This document shows, one piece after another, positions 60,936 through 64,000 of a DNA stretch of 64,000 nucleotides. Origin of the DNA: an uncultured Bacteroidales bacterium (GTDB taxonomy: Bacteria > Bacteroidota > Bacteroidia > Bacteroidales > UBA932); NCBI GenBank assembly GCA_934695325.1, contig CAKUVD010000012.1:1-64000 (forward strand), given 5' to 3'. Made by a program: the position numbers and the translations under genes. The notes under the pieces were generated by a model. It saw only the letters and a list, made by a program, of their open reading frames with translations. It made no database searches and was not told where the DNA came from. Numbering within the stretch: the first letter of the stretch is position 1; the number at the start of each line of letters is the position of its first letter.

Positions 60936-61778
60936 ATGCCAAGAACAAATTTCCAAGAATTACTCGAAGCAGGTGCGCATTTCGGACATCTTGCGAGGAA
61001 ATGGAATCCTAAGATGGCTCCTTACATCTTCATTGAGAGGAACGGGATTCACATCATCGACCTGCACAAGAGTATCGTCAAGATAGACGAGGCTGCAGAG
61101 GTGATGAAAGAGCTTGCACGCTCAGGCCGCAAGATTCTCTTCGTCGCCACCAAGAAGCAGGCTAAAGATATTATCGCAGAGAAGGCTGCTTCTGTCAATA
61201 TGCCTTATGTTACTGAAAGATGGCCAGGTGGAATGCTTACGAACTTCCCTACCATCCGTAAGGCTATCAAGAAGATGAATACCATCGACAAGATGAAGGA
61301 AGATGGTACTTATGACAAGCTCGCTAAGCGTGAGCGTCTTCAGATCGACCGCCAGAGGGCCAAGCTTGAGAAGAACCTCGGTTCCATCAAGGATATGAGC
61401 CGTCTCCCGTCAGCACTTTTCGTAGTGGACATACAGAAGGAGGCAAATGCCGTTAAAGAGGCAAACCGTCTGAACATTCCGGTAATCGCTATGGTTGATA
61501 CTTGTTGCGATCCTACCCCGATTGATTATGTGATTCCGGCTAATGATGATGCCGCAAAGTCCATTGAGTACATTACCAATGCTCTTTGCGTTGCCATCCA
61601 GGAGGGATTGAGCGAAAGGAAGCTTGAGAAGGAGAAAGAGGCAGCGGCTGAGGCAGCCGAGAAACCGGCTACCAAGAAACTCCGTCCGCGCAAGGGCGCA
61701 AAGGATGCTGAGGAAGTAGCTGACGTTACTCCGGATGCACCTGTTGCAGCTGAGGCTGAAGAAGTTAAGGCAGAATAA
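60936..61778 (+). CDS. rpsB: Ribosomal protein S2 (uS2)
   Basis: 280 residues. GAHFGHLARKWNPKMAPYIF, VTERWPGGMLTNFPTI and MVDTCCDPTPIDYVIPANDD are S2 hallmarks. The C-terminal 45 residues are an Ala/Glu/Lys-rich extension (KEAAAEAAEKPATKKLRPRK). Followed by tsf after 17 nt. Confidence 0.96.
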   Translation: MPRTNFQELLEAGAHFGHLARKWNPKMAPYIFIERNGIHIIDLHKSIVKIDEAAEVMKELARSGRKILFVATKKQAKDIIAEKAASVNMPYVTERWPGGMLTNFPTIRKAIKKMNTIDKMKEDGTYDKLAKRERLQIDRQRAKLEKNLGSIKDMSRLPSALFVVDIQKEANAVKEANRLNIPVIAMVDTCCDPTPIDYVIPANDDAAKSIEYITNALCVAIQEGLSERKLEKEKEAAAEAAEKPATKKLRPRKGAKDAEEVADVTPDAPVAAEAEEVKAE

Positions 61779-61795
61779 TCTAAACTCTATTTACT

Positions 61796-62629
61796 ATGCA
61801 GATTACAGCAGCTGACGTAATGAAATTACGTAAGATGACAAGTGCCGGTATGATGGATTGCAAGAAGGCTCTTACCGAGGCTGAAGGCGATTTCGAGAAG
61901 GCAGTTGAGATCATCCGTGAAAAAGGCAAGCTCGTGGCAGCCAAGAGAGCTGACCGAGAGACTACCGAGGGCGCTGTCGTTGTCCGTATCGAAGGCGGCA
62001 AGGCTATCCTTGTATGCCTCGGTTGCGAGACAGACTTCGTTGCAGCTACTCCTGATTTCAAGAAACTCGCCAATGCTATCGCAGATGCTGCTATGGCAGC
62101 TTTCCCTGCAGATCTCGAGGCTCTCAAGTCAGTGAAGATGAGCGACGGCTACACAGTAGAGGAGGAGATTTCCGCTCAGACAGGTAAGACAGGTGAGAAG
62201 CACGTGCTTGCTTACTATGCCACTCTCGAGGCTCCATACATCGCACAGTATGTTCACAACAACTCCAAGGTAGGTTCTATCGTCGCTTTCAGCAAGGAAG
62301 TTCCAGAGGAGATAGGAAAGAACGTTGCGATGCAGGTCACCTCTATGCACCCAGTCTCAGTTTCCGAGGCTGACTGCCCGGCAGAGACTGTCGAGAAAGA
62401 ACTCGCAATGTACAAGCAGCAGATCGCTGAGGATCCGAAGATGGCCGGCAAGCCTGAGGCTATGCTCGAGAACATCGCGAAGGGTAAGCTCAAGAAGTTC
62501 TTCAAGGAGCAGACCCTCGAGGATCAGGATTTCATCTGGGACAACAAGATGTCAGTCCTCGAGTATATCCACACTGCTGACAAGGATGCTAAGGTTCTTG
62601 CCTTCAGAAGATTCTCTCTTACAGACTAA
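61796..62629 (+). CDS. tsf: Elongation factor Ts
   Basis: 277 residues. MKLRKMTSAGMMDCKKALTE is the conserved N-terminal UBA-like motif, and the core domain has ETDFVAATPDFKKLA. Exchanges GDP on EF-Tu. Last gene of the operon, followed by a strong terminator. Confidence 0.96.
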   Translation: MQITAADVMKLRKMTSAGMMDCKKALTEAEGDFEKAVEIIREKGKLVAAKRADRETTEGAVVVRIEGGKAILVCLGCETDFVAATPDFKKLANAIADAAMAAFPADLEALKSVKMSDGYTVEEEISAQTGKTGEKHVLAYYATLEAPYIAQYVHNNSKVGSIVAFSKEVPEEIGKNVAMQVTSMHPVSVSEADCPAETVEKELAMYKQQIAEDPKMAGKPEAMLENIAKGKLKKFFKEQTLEDQDFIWDNKMSVLEYIHTADKDAKVLAFRRFSLTD

Positions 62630-62651
62630 TTCGCTCTGTCAAATATCGAAT

Positions 62652-62692
62652 AGAGGGATGGCCAAATCATTTTTGGCCATCCCTCTTTCTTG
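62652..62692 (+). terminator. Terminator of the rplM-tsf operon
   Basis: A 15-bp perfect stem (62652-62666 / 62672-62686) with a T-rich tail, 23 nt after tsf. Confidence 0.9.
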
Positions 62693-62786
62693 ATACACCC
62701 CTGCAGACTTGTTGTCTGCATCCTTGTAGATGGGGCGTTCTCCCACCGGCTTGTGCCTGCTGGTACTGGCACAAGAGGACACGGGG

Positions 62787-62966
62787 TCACTCTTCAGGAT
62801 ACTCTGCGAAATCTGCTTTCGTCGCTCCGCATACCGGGCATTTCCAGGAATTAGGGATGTCCTTGAACGGTGTTCCGGGGCGTATGCCTCCGTCTGGATC
62901 TCCTTCGGCTGGGTCATATATCCATCCGCAGCGGAGACATTCATACTTCATCTGTCTTTTGTCCAT
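62787..62966 (-). CDS. Rubredoxin
   Basis: 59 residues, [20 protein letters not shown] at the start. Fe ligands are Cys10, Cys13 (CLRC), Cys43 and Cys46 (CPVC), with the family [20 protein letters not shown] region. A small one-iron electron carrier, common in anaerobes for oxidative-stress defence. The -7 box TATCTTTG lies at 63002-62995 on the minus strand, with a near-match -33 (63024-63021). It is short and easily missed. Confidence 0.93.
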   Translation of the reverse strand: MDKRQMKYECLRCGWIYDPAEGDPDGGIRPGTPFKDIPNSWKCPVCGATKADFAEYPEE

Positions 62967-63032
62967 AACGTCAGTTATTAGAGGGTCATTGGCTCAAAGA
63001 TAGTTAAAATTCTTGATAATCAATAAAAAGAT

Positions 63033-63064
63033 GAACGGCTCGCGATTCACATCGCAAGCCGTTC
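63033..63064 (-). terminator. Terminator downstream of the cyclophilin gene
   Basis: Stem GAACGGCT-GCGAT / ATCGC-AGCCGTTC, followed on the minus strand by CATC and T5. Confidence 0.6.
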
Positions 63065-63185
63065 GCAATTCTAACCTAAAACTTAACCTATGAAAAAACT
63101 ATTCGACTGGAATAATTGCAATTTCTGTGCCGTTCGGCACTCCGCATTATCCCGAATGTGATTTTTTTCTGTGATTTTCTTCTTG

Positions 63186-63959
63186 TTATTTCTTTTCCTC
63201 GCCTTTTTCAGCATTGACGGCGACGTCAGAGCTGTCGGCTTTCTCCGTTGCGGGAGCCGGCATTGACTCGGGGTCTACCTTGACGGTGATGATCCTCACG
63301 TCAGTCACGGGACGGTCGCGACGGTCTGTGGCCACGGACGCTATCTTGTCTATGACATTGAACCCGTCAACAGTCTGGCCGAACACGGTATATTCTCCGT
63401 CGAGCTGTGCGCAGGTGTTTTCGTCCTGGACGATGTAGAACTGTGATCCTGAAGATTCCTTGGCCGGGTTGGCCGCGTCACCGCGTCTGGCGGCGGCAAG
63501 GGCCCCCTTGATGTGCTTATACTCCGGTACGAATTCGGCAGGAATCGTGTAGCCAGGTCCGCCCTGTCCGTATTTTTCCACCATAGCCGTATCCTTCGTA
63601 TAAGGATCGCCGCCCTGAATCATAAAGCCGTTTATGACTCTGTGGAACAGCAGGCTGTCATAGAAGCCTGTGAGGGCGAGTTTCTCGAAATTGGCGCGAT
63701 GCTTAGGCGTCTTGCCGTAGAGTTTCACCTTGATGGTGCCGAGACTGGTTACGATGTCGAACACAGGCTCTTCCGGGAGTCTTGCTGCAAGATCTCCGGC
63801 TTCTTTTTCTTTCTGGATCATTTCAGCTTGTTTTAGAGAGTCCAGCCTTGCCTGTTCGGCGGCTGCGGCCTCTTCTTTCTTTTTCTGATTGCCGCATCCT
63901 GCGGTCACGCCCGCCAATGCGAGGCACACCAGAGCATTGATAAATACATTAGTCTTCAT
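63186..63959 (-). CDS. Lipoprotein peptidyl-prolyl isomerase, cyclophilin type
   Basis: 257 residues with a lipobox (LAGVTAGCGNQ), a charged linker and a cyclophilin domain (about 65-235). Landmarks are FHRVINGFMIQGGDP with the catalytic Arg, GSQFYIVQDEN, and LDGEYTVFGQTVDGF. The classical Trp of the cyclosporin site is absent. Assists folding in the periplasm. Acidic C-terminal tail. Confidence 0.9.
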   Translation of the reverse strand: MKTNVFINALVCLALAGVTAGCGNQKKKEEAAAAEQARLDSLKQAEMIQKEKEAGDLAARLPEEPVFDIVTSLGTIKVKLYGKTPKHRANFEKLALTGFYDSLLFHRVINGFMIQGGDPYTKDTAMVEKYGQGGPGYTIPAEFVPEYKHIKGALAAARRGDAANPAKESSGSQFYIVQDENTCAQLDGEYTVFGQTVDGFNVIDKIASVATDRRDRPVTDVRIITVKVDPESMPAPATEKADSSDVAVNAEKGEEKK

Positions 63960-64000
63960 ACTTAGCAGTTGTTTGAATTTCTTGGGTTTGTCACCGTCTC

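Noticed and set aside
63090..63161. 23-codon frame MKKLFDWNNCNFCAVRHSALSRM
   Set aside because: Too short to support; preceded by an A-rich translation-start-like context but no homology or partner visible.
1..64000. CRISPR arrays, rRNA genes, insertion sequences
   Set aside because: Looked for regularly spaced repeats, rRNA segments and transposase genes; none seen. The only tandem repeats are those listed.

Overview
The window is a chromosomal segment of a Bacteroidota bacterium, most likely a gut-type Bacteroidales of roughly 50-55% GC. The evidence is the promoter architecture, which recurs as TTTG, 19-20 bases, then TAnnTTTG (for example 11929-11959, 12990-13020, 26884-26914 and 59768-59798), together with Bacteroidales families: DUF6913, DUF3575 with fimbrillin-like lipoproteins, Panacea-type toxin-antitoxin genes, the YtxH/holin-like triad and cytochrome-b type SdhC. 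No rRNA marker is present, so genus is not assigned.

Layout. 422-3892 is a minus-strand operon (PfkB kinase, DUF6913, DUF368 lipid-carrier transporter, secreted esterase). 4111-26776 is an integrated phage-like element in the 3' end of a tRNA-Ser(GGA) gene, bounded by a 19-bp direct repeat. 26923-33293 is a six-gene minus operon (two Fe-S redox proteins, thiamine pyrophosphokinase, O-methyltransferase, M16 protease, unknown exported protein). 33406-37367 carries a coiled-coil membrane protein, HemW and an M24 aminopeptidase P. 37360-38290 is an envelope-stress type triad. 38467-40577 holds sdhC, pyrH and frr. 40613-44923 is an aromatic amino acid operon behind a Phe/Tyr leader-peptide attenuator. 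44995-48553 has lpxK, pfkA and dusB. 49031-58349 is a fimbria/adhesin-like locus with three tandem paralogues of about 760 residues. 58568-59740 is an AAA ATPase of the DUF4143 type behind two 29-bp direct repeats. 59859-62629 is rplM-rpsI-rpsB-tsf. The window ends with a small rubredoxin gene and a lipoprotein cyclophilin.

The prophage. It has a CI-like repressor and operator region, a rightward early operon, a Toprim/SF3 primase-helicase followed by an iteron cluster, a Panacea toxin-antitoxin pair, a tape measure protein, two tail proteins, a tail fibre, a lysis cassette and a tyrosine integrase. I see no terminase, portal, capsid or tail-tube gene, so it is either a decayed prophage or a satellite-like element. 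Three genes are broken: the integrase by a 47-bp tandem duplication, the tape measure at a G8 run, and a spanin-like lipoprotein by a frameshift.

The observations most likely to be new are: (1) a two-gene GHKL ATPase plus STAS-like (DUF4325) cassette placed directly behind the repressor and flanked by a 21-bp direct repeat of the repressor's own 3' end; (2) a structured leader RNA (13024-13196) whose 3' strand can pair either with its own 5' end or with the start-codon region of the next gene; (3) an iteron cluster with a further copy at the integrase promoter; (4) a genome-wide excess of the octamer GCATTGAC; and (5) a tRNA-like element inside the phage early region.
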